Below, one piece after another: positions 46,969 to 56,960 of a stretch of DNA of 64,000 nt. Within the stretch, counting starts at the first letter, position 1. Each line of letters begins with the position of its first letter. The position numbers and the translations under genes were made by a program. Origin of the DNA: Scatosoma sp048465415 (GTDB taxonomy: Bacteria > Bacillota > Clostridia > Christensenellales > Borkfalkiaceae); NCBI GenBank assembly GCA_048465415.1, contig DBFWLO010000019.1:186001-250000 (forward strand), written 5' to 3'. The notes beneath the pieces are model-generated. The model was not told where the DNA came from, did no database searches, and saw nothing but the letters and a program-made list of their open reading frames with translations.

Positions 46969-48524
46969 TTGATCTCAAACACCGCGCCGTGCAGCCGGTA
47001 GGTATGCAGGGCTGGCCACTGTCCGCCGAGCGCCCAGTCGGGATAATCCTCGGCGGCGGCGCTCACCGTATAGACGACGGGGATTTTAAACGGATTGACG
47101 ATGCGTCCGTACTCGTCGGTGACAAGCCCCGCGTTGTGATTGCGGAAAGCGCCCGTCGTGTCGCGGGTGAGTTTGCCGCAGACGTTCCAGCGATACTCCC
47201 CGAACAGCGCGCCGAAGGGATCTTCGCCCTCGCCTAGCTCCATATACAGGAGCGTGTTGCTGCCCGTGATCCAGTTCACGCCGCCGTCGGTGGGATAGGG
47301 AAAATCCTCTTTGACGCAGTAGAGCCGGCGACGGTAGGGATCGTAGGCGAAATCGGCATTATTGATGACGTCCGCGCCGCCCGAAGCGTTGGCTACGCCC
47401 GAATCCCAGACGCGGCTTTCGCGCAGTTTTTCGGCGTTGCCGAGATCGGACAGATCCCATTCCTCGACGTAGGTAAAGGTGCCGCTTTTCACACCTTTCG
47501 TGTAGAAGAGCAAAACCTTGCCCCCGTTGCCCGCGCTGACCAGGGAAGGCTGGCCGTAGCCCCAGCTCGTCTCGTTATATTCCTCGGAATGTACGAAATC
47601 GGCGATCGGATTGAGGGAATCCACTTTCACCCACGGCCCTTCGGGGGCTTTGGCGACTGCGATTCCCACTTCGTTCGCGGTACAGTCGTAAGTGGCGCAG
47701 CCCAGGTATGCCATGAGATAGGAATAGCGCTCCCCGTTCATCTTAAAATCGCCCTTGACGACGGAAGGATCGCACGTATGCACATAGTCCCACGTGTCCT
47801 TCGTCGGGGAGAGAACGAGCTTCTTTTCACCGAATTCCCACTTGCCCGCGGCGTTGAGCGTGCCCTTGCGGTAAGCGACGTAGTCGACGATTTTGCCGCT
47901 GTCCTTGTTGCTGCAATACCAGACGTGCATCGTATCGTTGCCTTCCGTCATAATGCTGGGGCAATAGTTGTAGAAATTTTCGTCTTTGGACTCGCCGAAC
48001 AATTCCTCGAAGAAGGAGACGCCGCCCTCGGCTTCGGGCAGGGAAAAGTCCTTGTCGAACACGTAGCGCATCGTGACCTCCTGCCTGCTCACTTTTCCTT
48101 CGTATTCGATCGCGATCGCCGCTTTATCGAAGGCGTAGTCGTAGGTCTTGACTCCTATGAGGATATTCACGGCGCTCTCCCCGATCGTATACGTGCCCTC
48201 TTTCACCGTCTTACCGCTCAAATCGATCTCGCAGACGGACGCTTTTCCATCGTCGAGACGAATACAGTTATAGATAAAATCCGCCGTCACGTCCTTGCCG
48301 GCCACCGTCTTTTTTTCGAGGACGTACCAGCCCTCGGGAACCCCGTCCTCCGGTACTTCCGTACCCGTGGAAACCGAAGGCCCGGACGCGCCGCCGCCCG
48401 AAGACGCGGGCGGGGACGAAACGCTTTCGCCCCCCGCGCCGAACGCGCAGCCGACGAGACCTGCGAACGCGAAGACGAGCGCGGCGGCGAGCGCCGGAAC
48501 ACGCAAAACGCTTTTGCTTGGCAT
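46965..48524 (-). CDS. Propeller-like surface lipoprotein, tandem copy 2
   Basis: A 519-residue lipoprotein (lipobox LVGC) with a Ser/Gly-rich linker after the cysteine. It shares with its neighbour YNYCPSIMTE, MHVWYCSNKDSG, TCDPSVVKGDF, YSYLMAYLGC, EVGIAVAKAPEGPWVKVDSLNPI and NAGLVTDEYGRI. Probably a surface glycosidase or glycan-binding protein of a propeller fold. GGAGG precedes the ATG. Confidence 0.78.
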   Translation of the reverse strand: MPSKSVLRVPALAAALVFAFAGLVGCAFGAGGESVSSPPASSGGGASGPSVSTGTEVPEDGVPEGWYVLEKKTVAGKDVTADFIYNCIRLDDGKASVCEIDLSGKTVKEGTYTIGESAVNILIGVKTYDYAFDKAAIAIEYEGKVSRQEVTMRYVFDKDFSLPEAEGGVSFFEELFGESKDENFYNYCPSIMTEGNDTMHVWYCSNKDSGKIVDYVAYRKGTLNAAGKWEFGEKKLVLSPTKDTWDYVHTCDPSVVKGDFKMNGERYSYLMAYLGCATYDCTANEVGIAVAKAPEGPWVKVDSLNPIADFVHSEEYNETSWGYGQPSLVSAGNGGKVLLFYTKGVKSGTFTYVEEWDLSDLGNAEKLRESRVWDSGVANASGGADVINNADFAYDPYRRRLYCVKEDFPYPTDGGVNWITGSNTLLYMELGEGEDPFGALFGEYRWNVCGKLTRDTTGAFRNHNAGLVTDEYGRIVNPFKIPVVYTVSAAAEDYPDWALGGQWPALHTYRLHGAVFEIK

Positions 48525-48581
48525 ATACTCCTCCTTACCTCTTTTTTTATTCTCCTTCCGTTCCGCTTCAAAAGGAGAACT

Positions 48582-49808
48582 TTATGCGAGCTCTTCCTCG
48601 AAAGAGAGCAGATTCTGCGTAAACATCCAGTTTTCGTTTTCCTGTGCGATCTCGCAGACGTTATAGACGATCTCCGCTTTTTTCGTTCCGTCGATGTGCC
48701 CGTAAGCGTCCGACACTACGCACCCGCCGTAGAGGCGTTCGTAGGCCATGTCGGGCGTATCCGTCATGTCCCAGAGCCGCACGCTCTTCCAGCCTTCGAG
48801 AATTTCCGCCGTGTAGAGCTCTTCCTCGGCGATGGCGGTGAGTTCGATCTTCTCGGCGTAAGCGGGCGTCGTCGCCGCGGAGGGCGAATAGTCTTTCACC
48901 GCGTAGAATTTTCCGTTTGTTTCGTCGTAAGCGAAATCGGCGTTGGGGAACATCGTCTCCAAATCGCCGCCCGCGACGTCGCCGTTGGTGGGGATCTGCA
49001 CGGTGCCGGAAATGAGCGTGACGTCCTTTTCCGCTTCTTCCGTAAACAGCTTGCCGACGTCGGCGGCGTTGATGTCGACGAATTTCGCGAAGTGGCCGTA
49101 CATGTCCGCATAGGTATAGAACACGCGCACGACGCTTTGTTTATCGAGATTGACGAGTGAGGGCGCGTAGCAGCCGACCGAAGAACTTCCGTATACCTCG
49201 CCGTCGAACCCGACGAGCGGTTTATCGGAAACTTTCGTCCAGCTTCCCTCGGGCGTCTTGGCCACGGCGAGGCCGATCTCATACTGCGTGTCGCTCGTTT
49301 GGGAGGTCGCGCAATAGGCCATCAGCCAGTCGTACGTTTCCCCTTGCAGAGTGAAAGCGCCTTTGACGAGGGAAGCGGAACCGATGTATTCGTCCCACCC
49401 GTCCGCCGTTCCGCGCAGGGCGATATTCTCGTCGCCGTACGCCCAGCCCTTGCCTTCCGTGAAGGAGGCTTTTCTCACCGCGACGACGTTGTCCTCTTCG
49501 CCCGATTCCTCGTTCGTCGTATAGGCGAGATAGCGGACGGCGCCGTCCTCGACGAGATCGGCGTCCTTGATATAGCGTCCGATAGCCGCCGTCGGAAGCC
49601 CGTACGCGACTTCGGGTTCGGGTTTTTGCGACTCCGAGCCGGAATTTCCGCCGGCAGAATCGGAGGAAGCGGGACTCCCGCTCGTAGATTTGTCCGAATC
49701 CTTCGTCGAAGAGGTATCGACCTGGCCGCCGCAAGAGGCGAGCGCGACGAAAGAAAGCGTCAGACAAAGCGCGAAAAACCGCGCGATCCATTTTTTCGTT
49801 TTCATCAT
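48582..49808 (-). CDS. Propeller-like surface lipoprotein, tandem copy 1 (divergent)
   Basis: A 408-residue lipoprotein (lipobox ALASC) with a Ser-rich linker. It keeps the general pattern of the two downstream genes (YLAYTTNEESG, TYDWLMAYCATS, EIGLAVAKTPEGSWTKV, CVVSDAYGHI) but lacks the N-terminal extra domain and the CP and CDP motifs, and is shorter. It may bind instead of cut, or act on a different linkage. Confidence 0.72.
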   Translation of the reverse strand: MMKTKKWIARFFALCLTLSFVALASCGGQVDTSSTKDSDKSTSGSPASSDSAGGNSGSESQKPEPEVAYGLPTAAIGRYIKDADLVEDGAVRYLAYTTNEESGEEDNVVAVRKASFTEGKGWAYGDENIALRGTADGWDEYIGSASLVKGAFTLQGETYDWLMAYCATSQTSDTQYEIGLAVAKTPEGSWTKVSDKPLVGFDGEVYGSSSVGCYAPSLVNLDKQSVVRVFYTYADMYGHFAKFVDINAADVGKLFTEEAEKDVTLISGTVQIPTNGDVAGGDLETMFPNADFAYDETNGKFYAVKDYSPSAATTPAYAEKIELTAIAEEELYTAEILEGWKSVRLWDMTDTPDMAYERLYGGCVVSDAYGHIDGTKKAEIVYNVCEIAQENENWMFTQNLLSFEEELA

Positions 49809-49812
49809 TTTA

Positions 49813-51888
49813 TCAGTCCTCCTTTTTGCCGAGCCCCATCAGCGAGGGGATCGTCTTGACGCCGCCGTCCGCGCCGACAAACGCGGATTCAAAGGAAGGC
49901 GTCACCGAATATCCGCCGAATTTGTTGACAGTGAACGACTTGTTCATATAGGTGGCCGCGTGAACGCTGACGGCGAGATAAGTCACGGACGAGCCTTCGC
50001 ACATGAACTCGTTCTTCGTAACGCCGTTGTTGCTCCAAGCCGCGCGCTCGAACGCCGTGAAGGGAATCCGCACCCAGCCCTCGAACCCGACGGGCAGCGT
50101 CGCGGTCGGACGAGTCATGTAAATGGTCGTTTTGCCCGTGTTCACGTCGTAGAGATAGTAACGGTTGCCCTGCTTGATATTGAATCGGTCGCTGAGCATC
50201 TTGACGACGCCGCCCTTATTGACGGGCGCTTTGCAGTCCACTTCGATGTTGAAAGAGACTTCCGCGTCGCTGTCGTTGCGAGCCCAGAAGGAGATTCCCT
50301 TCGCGTTTCCCCAGCTGAATCCGCCCGCGCCCGAAAGGGTGATCGCCGTATACGCGTCGCCCTCGGGGTTGGAACCGGTGGCGGTGAGCTTCATCGCGTC
50401 GTCGCCGTAGGTGTCCTTCGCCATCTCCACTTTGCCGTAAGAGCCGCCGTTCCAGATATCGAACGACTCGGGCGTCTTGCCTTCGCCCTTGACGTCGATC
50501 GTCGCGTCGCCGAGCGTCTCGCGGGCGGGTTTGTTGACTTCCACCCTACCCCGGTTGGCTTCCAGATCGCTCGTCGCGCTGAATTTGTCCGTCTTATCCG
50601 AGGTCAGATTGAGAATCTGCGTAAAGGAATACCCCTTTTGTCCCGGTTCGCCGACGCAGTATCCCACTTCGCCCACCGTCAGTTCGTAATCGAAATTGTA
50701 TTTGGAGTTGGTGGTGAGAATCAACGTGTCGATCGCGTCGAGTTTTCTGTCCGCCGCGTCGCCGAACTGCCACGCCATCGAGGACATGGGGAGAATGATC
50801 GCGCCCTGCGTGCCCTGCGGCACCGTCACCGCCCCGTATAATACGTCCGTAAGTTTTTTGCTCGCCGTCTCGTTTTCCCTGACGAAGAATACGGGCTTTT
50901 CGTCTACGCAGGTAGCATATCTGGCTCCGCCCGACTGTAAGCCGAACGTAATCCCGGGCGCGCCCTTTTTCGCGGTGTACTGCACGACCAAATAGGACGC
51001 TTTGCTCAAATCCGCCGTCGCGGCGTCGAATTTCACTTTGAAAGTCTGCCAGTTGTCGGCGCTGTCCTGTTTTGTCGGCCCGATCCAGGTCGCGGCGTTG
51101 TCGTAAGCGTGTTCGCCTTTGCGGAAGGGATAGGCGAGCTGGGGCGTGGCGGGCGGGGGCGCGTCGGCGTCCGAGGGCATTTCCATGCAGTCGGGGTTGA
51201 GGGAGTCGACGTAATACTGCGTCTTGGGGCGTTCGCCTTGGGAAAGATCGACGAGCTTGGAAAAGGTCGTCCCCGCCGCGCCCGGCTCGCCCTTAAATAC
51301 GCCGATCTCGCCGAGCGTCAGTTTCCAGCCGGAGTTGTGCAGGGCGTTGGTCGTGAAATAAAAGGACTTGACCTTCGTGAGATCGCTGTGATCGTTGTTC
51401 CACTGCCAGTTCATCTGATCGACGGGCATGATCAGCGTGCCGCAGGCGTTCGCGCCCAGCCAGACCGCGCTGTACTGCACCGTCAGCTCGGACATGGCGC
51501 CCGTCTCGGAGAGGAAATAGAATTTCTTTCCGTCGAGGCTGTTGTTGAAGCGGTCGTTGTTTTCGAGTACGCCGATCGTGAGACCGGGATCTCCTTTATC
51601 GACGCGGATCTGCGCGCAGATATAATCCACGCCCGTGAAATCGACGGCGCCCGAGTCGAATTTCAATTCCACGAACTCCCAGTGATCGCTCGCGTCCGCG
51701 GCTTCCACCGTCGTGAAGGAAGGCGCGTTTTTAAAGGCGTCCGCCCCCGTAGCGAACGGATAGTCGATCTTGCTCGTCGTATCGAGCGCGTCCGCGCGCT
51801 CGATTTTCAGCGCCCCGCCCGCCGCCGAGGCCGCGACGCCTATGGCGAGCAGCGCCGTCAGGAGCAAATTTTTGCCGTTTTTAATCAT
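49813..51888 (-). CDS. Secreted protein with two tandem carbohydrate-binding-like repeats
   Basis: A 691-residue exported protein. Signal peptide (1-35), two homologous repeats of about 200 residues (42-245 and 252-445; both start YPF..G...A, share TLGEIGVFKGEPG versus TVGEVGYCVGEPG), then a third beta-sandwich (about 475-660) resembling CIA30/galactose-binding-like folds (GFSWGNAKGISFWARND). No lipobox or membrane anchor is visible, so it may be released or bound to glycan. It overlaps the nucleoside hydrolase gene by ATGA. Confidence 0.72.
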   Translation of the reverse strand: MIKNGKNLLLTALLAIGVAASAAGGALKIERADALDTTSKIDYPFATGADAFKNAPSFTTVEAADASDHWEFVELKFDSGAVDFTGVDYICAQIRVDKGDPGLTIGVLENNDRFNNSLDGKKFYFLSETGAMSELTVQYSAVWLGANACGTLIMPVDQMNWQWNNDHSDLTKVKSFYFTTNALHNSGWKLTLGEIGVFKGEPGAAGTTFSKLVDLSQGERPKTQYYVDSLNPDCMEMPSDADAPPPATPQLAYPFRKGEHAYDNAATWIGPTKQDSADNWQTFKVKFDAATADLSKASYLVVQYTAKKGAPGITFGLQSGGARYATCVDEKPVFFVRENETASKKLTDVLYGAVTVPQGTQGAIILPMSSMAWQFGDAADRKLDAIDTLILTTNSKYNFDYELTVGEVGYCVGEPGQKGYSFTQILNLTSDKTDKFSATSDLEANRGRVEVNKPARETLGDATIDVKGEGKTPESFDIWNGGSYGKVEMAKDTYGDDAMKLTATGSNPEGDAYTAITLSGAGGFSWGNAKGISFWARNDSDAEVSFNIEVDCKAPVNKGGVVKMLSDRFNIKQGNRYYLYDVNTGKTTIYMTRPTATLPVGFEGWVRIPFTAFERAAWSNNGVTKNEFMCEGSSVTYLAVSVHAATYMNKSFTVNKFGGYSVTPSFESAFVGADGGVKTIPSLMGLGKKED

Positions 51889-52850
51889 ATTTTACCTCCG
51901 AACCATATTTTTTCGGGTTCTTCGCCCGTTTGTACCGTCGTTTGTTCGCCGCCCAAAAGCCGGCGGCGGACGATCGAGTAGAATCGTTCCCTGTCCACGC
52001 TCTTTGCCGCGTAAACGGGCGAGAAGCCTTCCCGCGCGGTTTTTGAAACGGCGATCGCACCCCGATTCTCGATAAGCTCCACCCGCACGTATTCCCTGCG
52101 GAAGGCGCACACGCCTTTGAGAAGGCTCGCCGCCGCGAGCGGATCGTGCATGACGCTTTTCTCGAACCCGAAGAAGGAAAACCACCGTTCGAGCCAGAGG
52201 GAAAGCAGTTTATTCGTTTGTTTTGCCGAACTCCTGAAATTTTCGAGGAGATCGTTTTCGAGCGCGCACTGCAAAGTCACGTCCAGCCCCACCGCATAGA
52301 GGGGAATCCCGCTCGCATAGACGATCTGCGCCGCTTCGGGATCGCAGAGAATGTTCCATTCGGACGCGTACTTTTGAAAACTGCCGCCCATCGTCACGAC
52401 CGAGCCGGTTTTTCGCATTGCGGCCGGGTATTTCTCGATCGCCCGCGCGAGGTTGGTGAGCGGGCCGATCGCCACGATCGTCAGTTCTTCTTTATATCGC
52501 TTAACCGCTTCGGCGAGAAACTCCACGGCGCCCTCCTGAACGGGAAATCGGCCGTAAGACTCCTCCCACTGGCAGGGACGCGCGTCCTCGGGCGGGAGGC
52601 CTTCGTCCTTTTCAAAGACGTGGAAAGGCTCCTTGTAGGGCAGGCGCTCGCCGGCAAAGACCGGCACGTCCGTCCTTCCCGCCGTTTCGAGCAGTTTTTG
52701 CGCGAGCTGCGCGCGCATTTTCGTATTGCGGAACACCGTCGTCACGCCGACGAGCTCCGTTTCCGGCATCGCCGCGGCGAGCGCGAGCGCGAACGCGTCG
52801 TCTATGTCGTCGCCGATGTCCGTGTCGATGATGATTTTTCTTTTTTTCAT
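51885..52850 (-). CDS. Inosine/uridine-preferring-type nucleoside hydrolase
   Basis: About 321 residues, cytoplasmic. The calcium-binding N-terminal motif IIIDTDIGDDIDDAFAL, the ribose-contacting EWNILCDPEAA and the C-terminal MHDPLAA (catalytic His region) are intact. The family splits N-ribosides to ribose and base; some members in sugar loci may act on other ribosides. It is encoded between the solute-binding protein and surface proteins, with a ribokinase gene in the same region, so ribose recovery is a reasonable inference. ATG at 52850 follows AAGGAG; a TTG at 52874 is less likely. Confidence 0.88.
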   Translation of the reverse strand: MKKRKIIIDTDIGDDIDDAFALALAAAMPETELVGVTTVFRNTKMRAQLAQKLLETAGRTDVPVFAGERLPYKEPFHVFEKDEGLPPEDARPCQWEESYGRFPVQEGAVEFLAEAVKRYKEELTIVAIGPLTNLARAIEKYPAAMRKTGSVVTMGGSFQKYASEWNILCDPEAAQIVYASGIPLYAVGLDVTLQCALENDLLENFRSSAKQTNKLLSLWLERWFSFFGFEKSVMHDPLAAASLLKGVCAFRREYVRVELIENRGAIAVSKTAREGFSPVYAAKSVDRERFYSIVRRRLLGGEQTTVQTGEEPEKIWFGGKI

Positions 52851-52874
52851 GATCGGACGCTCCTTGGAAGGCAA

Positions 52875-54758
52875 TCAATAGCTTCTGTAAAGCGTCAGAT
52901 CGCCGTTGGGGCGGGTGCGGTCGAGCGGAGAGACGTATCCTTCCCGATACGCCGGCCACGCCACCGTGACGCCCAGCTTTTCTTTGGCTTTTTTATACGC
53001 CGCCGCGTTCATTTCCTTAACGAGCGAAAGATTGCGCTTTTCCAGCAGTTCTACCGTCTGTTTGTAAAGTTTCTCCGCCGCTTCGCGCGAGGAGGCTTTG
53101 AGGATCTTCGGCAGCTGTTGGCCGATCAGACTGTCGATCCGCGTCAGCGCGTTGTTGTAGTCCTGGAATCGCTCGTCGGTCGCGTCCACGATGAAATGCG
53201 TGGCGTTGTAATCGTACGCGTAAATCGTCAGGGGGCGTTTGAGATTGCTACGGAAGAGTTCCGATTCCGTTTTTCCGTTGTTCGTTCTCGGCTGCATGTT
53301 GTCGTAGTACTGATAATTGATGAGCAGATCGAAGGTGAGCATGCCGAATTTCGCCGTCGTCTGGTTTTTGTCCGCTTTGGTTTCGAGATAGTCCTCCGTG
53401 TAAACGATGCTCGTTTTGGACGCGTCCGACCAGTTCCAGGTCTCGTTTTCCACGCCGAAGCAGACGAGCCGCTGCCCCTCGTCGCTCGAAAGGAAATCGA
53501 AGAGTTTGACGACGAGATCGGGACGCTTGCATTTGGTGGTGATCATATTGAAGAGATAGCCGTAGCCGCGGATATCGGCGAGCACAGGCGCGTCCCCCCG
53601 CTCGTTGGTGACGTACATGCTCACGTATTCGTAGCCGCTGTCTTTGGCCGTCACATAATGCATCTGGTAATCCTGCGGCGTCACCAGCGTCGCGAACGCT
53701 TTCCCGCCCGCAATCACCGAGCCCACGCCGTCGTATTTCTGCGTGAAGTTGGCGTTGGAGATGAGGTTGGCGCCGTTTACCTTCGTCGCGTACAGATCGT
53801 TGAGATAATAGAGCATCTCCGCATACGCCTCGTCCGTGAACGTATAGACGTAGTTGCCCTCCTTATCCTCGAAGGGGATCGCGAAAAACTGCGAAAGCCA
53901 GCCGAGAGAGGTATTGCCGCCGGCGGTGAACTGCGAGAGCTGCAAAGCGGTCGTGATCCGACCGTCGCCCGTGCCGTAATAATTTTCCATCGCCCACTCG
54001 GCCGCGGCTTTGAAGCCCTCGGGCGTGGTGATGTAGCCCTGCCACTCCACGCTCTTTTCCCCGCCCGACAAAGAAGTATATTTTACCTTTCCGTCCGCGC
54101 CTTTGAGGTCCTTTTCGACGTGGCTCTGCCACGCGTCGAAGATGTCCTTGCGCACCATCATGCCGCCGTTGGGTTGAAGCTGGCCTTCGGGCACGTCCTC
54201 GTAGCTGTAATAATGATTGGGAATCCCGTACGTCTTGCCGTTGCCGTACGCCCACCAGTCGAACACGTCCTTGGGCAGATGTCCGTACAGGGTAGGCGCC
54301 CATTTATCCGCGAGCGTGTTGATGTCGTATACGTATCCCTGCTGCGCCAGGCCGGCGAGCGTTTTGCTGCTCGACGTAGTGGCGGAGATGACGTCGGGCA
54401 GATCCCCGCCCGCGATCATAGTCGCCAGTTTCTGGCCGTCGTCGGTGACGGGCGTGGAAAATTTCACCGTGATCCCCGTCTTTTCCTTGATCTTTTTCAC
54501 GACGCTGTTTTCGGCGGGAATGGGCCAGCTCGATACGTCCACATACCAGTCGATGGTCAGATTCTCGCTTTCGGGGATATATTCCCAGCTGTTTTTATCT
54601 CCCGGCGTTTCGGGGAAATCGGGATATTCGAGCGCGGCCATATTGTCGTCGCCGATACTCGTGCCGCCCTGTCCGCCGCGGTCGCCGCAAGCCGCGGCCG
54701 GAAGTATGAGCGCGACCAGAAGCGCCGCGGCGATCGTTTTCTTCGCAAATACGTTCAT
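52875..54758 (-). CDS. CUT1-type extracellular solute-binding lipoprotein
   Basis: A 627-residue binding lipoprotein (lipobox PAAAC) of the large LplA-like group that works with two permeases and a shared ATPase. Motifs such as VKKIKEKTGITVKF and the SDEGQRLVCFGVENETW stretch are typical. It partners the two permeases encoded directly upstream. The ligand should be an oligosaccharide or riboside, unproven. Confidence 0.88.
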   Translation of the reverse strand: MNVFAKKTIAAALLVALILPAAACGDRGGQGGTSIGDDNMAALEYPDFPETPGDKNSWEYIPESENLTIDWYVDVSSWPIPAENSVVKKIKEKTGITVKFSTPVTDDGQKLATMIAGGDLPDVISATTSSSKTLAGLAQQGYVYDINTLADKWAPTLYGHLPKDVFDWWAYGNGKTYGIPNHYYSYEDVPEGQLQPNGGMMVRKDIFDAWQSHVEKDLKGADGKVKYTSLSGGEKSVEWQGYITTPEGFKAAAEWAMENYYGTGDGRITTALQLSQFTAGGNTSLGWLSQFFAIPFEDKEGNYVYTFTDEAYAEMLYYLNDLYATKVNGANLISNANFTQKYDGVGSVIAGGKAFATLVTPQDYQMHYVTAKDSGYEYVSMYVTNERGDAPVLADIRGYGYLFNMITTKCKRPDLVVKLFDFLSSDEGQRLVCFGVENETWNWSDASKTSIVYTEDYLETKADKNQTTAKFGMLTFDLLINYQYYDNMQPRTNNGKTESELFRSNLKRPLTIYAYDYNATHFIVDATDERFQDYNNALTRIDSLIGQQLPKILKASSREAAEKLYKQTVELLEKRNLSLVKEMNAAAYKKAKEKLGVTVAWPAYREGYVSPLDRTRPNGDLTLYRSY

Positions 54759-54800
54759 ATAGAATCCTCCTGGAATGATTATTCTTTCGCTCCCCGCCGC

Positions 54801-55946
54801 TCAGCCTTTCAGCGAGCCGATCATGATGCCGGACGAGAAATTTTTACGAATGAGCGGGAAGAAGAAAAATACGGGAATAATGGAGACGATGATCGTCGCC
54901 AGCGAGACCGTCTTCGGCGAAAGCCGTTCCATCGCCTCGGGCGGCATGCCCTCCGTCATCGACGAGGTCTGGATCGCCTTTAAGAGAAAGTACTGCAAGG
55001 TCTGTAAATTGTCGCTGTTCGTATAGATCATGCAGTCGAAATAACTGTTCCAGTGCCCTACCGCCAGCCAGAGCACGATAGTCGCCAGAACGGGTTTGGA
55101 AAGCGGCATGTAGATCTGCCACCAGATTCTCAGCTCCCCGGCGCCGTCCACGACTGCCGCGTCGTGGATCTCCGAAGAGACCGCTTTGAAACCGCTTTGA
55201 ATGACGATCATGTTGTAGACGGAATAAAGTCCCGGAATCACGTACACCCAGAAGCTGTCGTAAAGCCCGACGAGCTTGATGATGAGGAAATAGGGAATGA
55301 GTCCGCCGCCGAAAAACATCGTAAAGAGATTGATCCAGTAAAACCCGGCCTTGCATTTGAGGTTTGGCCGGCTCATCGCGTAAGCCACCGCCGCCGTAAA
55401 GACGAGCGCCGTCGCCGTGCCGACGACCGTGCGGGAAATCGTCACCAGATAGCTCCCCCAAAGCGCCGCGTTCTGCACGACCACTTTATAGTTTTCAAAC
55501 GTGAAGAGCCGGGGCAGGAAATAGACGCCGCCGATCGCGTAGTCCGCGCCCTGGTTGAAACTCCCCGCGAGCACGTAAACGATCGGATAGACGCAGCAGA
55601 TACAAAAGAACCCCATCAAAAGCCCGTTGACGACGTCGAACGGATAAATCTTTTTGTTCAGCCTGCTCTTGTTGTGATGGGCGTAATAGACGTTTTTGCG
55701 TCGGATATCGAAGAAAACGAGGAAAGCCGCGGCGAAAAGCGCAAACGGCAGGAGCGCGCAAAAGACGTAAAAGATACCGTCCAAAGCCGCGTACAGGGAA
55801 GCCGTGCCTTCGTCGATCTCGATGTGGGCGAGATAGGCGAAGACGACGAATCCGATGAGGATAGCCGCGATGATCGGCTTGACGATTTTTTTCAGTCGGG
55901 GATAGACGGGGCTGCGTAAATCGGTGAATTTCTCAATCGCTGTCAT
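54801..55946 (-). CDS. Carbohydrate ABC transporter permease (LplC/MalG-like)
   Basis: A 381-residue permease, six core membrane segments plus two extra N-terminal ones (about 27-45 and 52-75), an unusual extension of about 90 residues. The EAA loop reads DAAVVDGAGELRIWWQIYMPLSKPVL. It starts right after the partner permease, with little ribosome binding site of its own. No ATPase gene is nearby; CUT1 systems often share one such as MsmX. Confidence 0.87.
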   Translation of the reverse strand: MTAIEKFTDLRSPVYPRLKKIVKPIIAAILIGFVVFAYLAHIEIDEGTASLYAALDGIFYVFCALLPFALFAAAFLVFFDIRRKNVYYAHHNKSRLNKKIYPFDVVNGLLMGFFCICCVYPIVYVLAGSFNQGADYAIGGVYFLPRLFTFENYKVVVQNAALWGSYLVTISRTVVGTATALVFTAAVAYAMSRPNLKCKAGFYWINLFTMFFGGGLIPYFLIIKLVGLYDSFWVYVIPGLYSVYNMIVIQSGFKAVSSEIHDAAVVDGAGELRIWWQIYMPLSKPVLATIVLWLAVGHWNSYFDCMIYTNSDNLQTLQYFLLKAIQTSSMTEGMPPEAMERLSPKTVSLATIIVSIIPVFFFFPLIRKNFSSGIMIGSLKG

Positions 55947-55947
55947 C

Positions 55948-56934
55948 TCAATAAATCCCCTTTCCGCTGATTTTTTTGCATACCGCGTTCCCCAATACCA
56001 ATAAGAAGAGGGACACGATCGATTTCATGAGTCCGATCGCCGTCGCGTAGCTGTAACGCCATTCGGGTATGCCGTATTTATAGATATAGGTGTCGAGCAC
56101 TTCGCTGCGCTCGATGTTGTTGAGATTCTGGAACACCCAGAGATGCTCGATTCCGTTGTTTAAAAGCCCGCTCACGGAGAGGATAAAGAAGAGGGTGATG
56201 GTCGGCGCGATGGAAGGCACCGTTATGTAGAGGATCTTGTGCCGGCGGTTGGCGCCGTCGATCTTCGCCGCTTCGTAAAGCTCCTGCGGAATCGCCGCGA
56301 TCGCCGCCACATAAATAATCGAGCCCCAGCCCATGCCCTTTAATAGAGAGGTCGTGATGATGAGCCCCCAGAAATATTCCGCGCCGCCGAGAATGTCCAC
56401 CTTTTCCTTGATCAGTCCCAGCTTGACGAACGCGGTGTTGATGATGCCCGTGTCGTAATCGAGGAGACTTAAAAAGATCCCGCCGAACACCGCCCAGGAA
56501 ATGAAATGGGGAAAGAACGTCACCGTCTGCACCGTCTTTTTGAATCGGTCGCTCAAAAGCTCCGCCGTGAGGATCGCAAAGACGATCGGACAGGGAAAAT
56601 TGATCAGAAGTTGCAGGATATTCAGCCCCAGCGTATTATACATGATCCCGGCAAAATCGGGATCGGCGACGAACGCCTCGAAATTCTCGAATCCGTTCCA
56701 CTTCGCCTCCTTAATCGCCTGCGCGATGTTGAAATACCCGTCTCCGTCCTTGAACGCCAGCACCAGCCCATACAGCGGCGCATAGGCGAACACGGCCAGA
56801 AACACCACGCTCAAAGAGGCCATGCAAAACAACACCCAATCGCTCGAAGTCCACCGCCTGCGCAGCTTTTTACGCTTCGATTCCGGCTCCGATTCCGTTC
56901 CCTCGCCCAGGGCGAGCGCCGCTTCCTCCTTCAT
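55948..56934 (-). CDS. Carbohydrate ABC transporter permease (LplB/MalF-like)
   Basis: A 328-residue permease with about six membrane segments and EAA loop YEAAKIDGANRRHKILYITVPSIAP. The N-terminus is a basic cytoplasmic stretch KRKKLRRRW. AAGGAGG precedes the ATG. First gene of the transporter part of the operon, following the inverted repeats after the LacI-type gene. Confidence 0.9.
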   Translation of the reverse strand: MKEEAALALGEGTESEPESKRKKLRRRWTSSDWVLFCMASLSVVFLAVFAYAPLYGLVLAFKDGDGYFNIAQAIKEAKWNGFENFEAFVADPDFAGIMYNTLGLNILQLLINFPCPIVFAILTAELLSDRFKKTVQTVTFFPHFISWAVFGGIFLSLLDYDTGIINTAFVKLGLIKEKVDILGGAEYFWGLIITTSLLKGMGWGSIIYVAAIAAIPQELYEAAKIDGANRRHKILYITVPSIAPTITLFFILSVSGLLNNGIEHLWVFQNLNNIERSEVLDTYIYKYGIPEWRYSYATAIGLMKSIVSLFLLVLGNAVCKKISGKGIY

Positions 56935-56960
56935 TCCCTTTCCTCCTTTTTTCGATAGCC

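Noticed and set aside
52146..54983. A 945-codon open frame on the plus strand
   Set aside because: It lies antisense to the solute-binding protein and nucleoside hydrolase genes, has Arg/His/Val-rich text without any family motif, and follows from the GC-rich codon use of the real genes.
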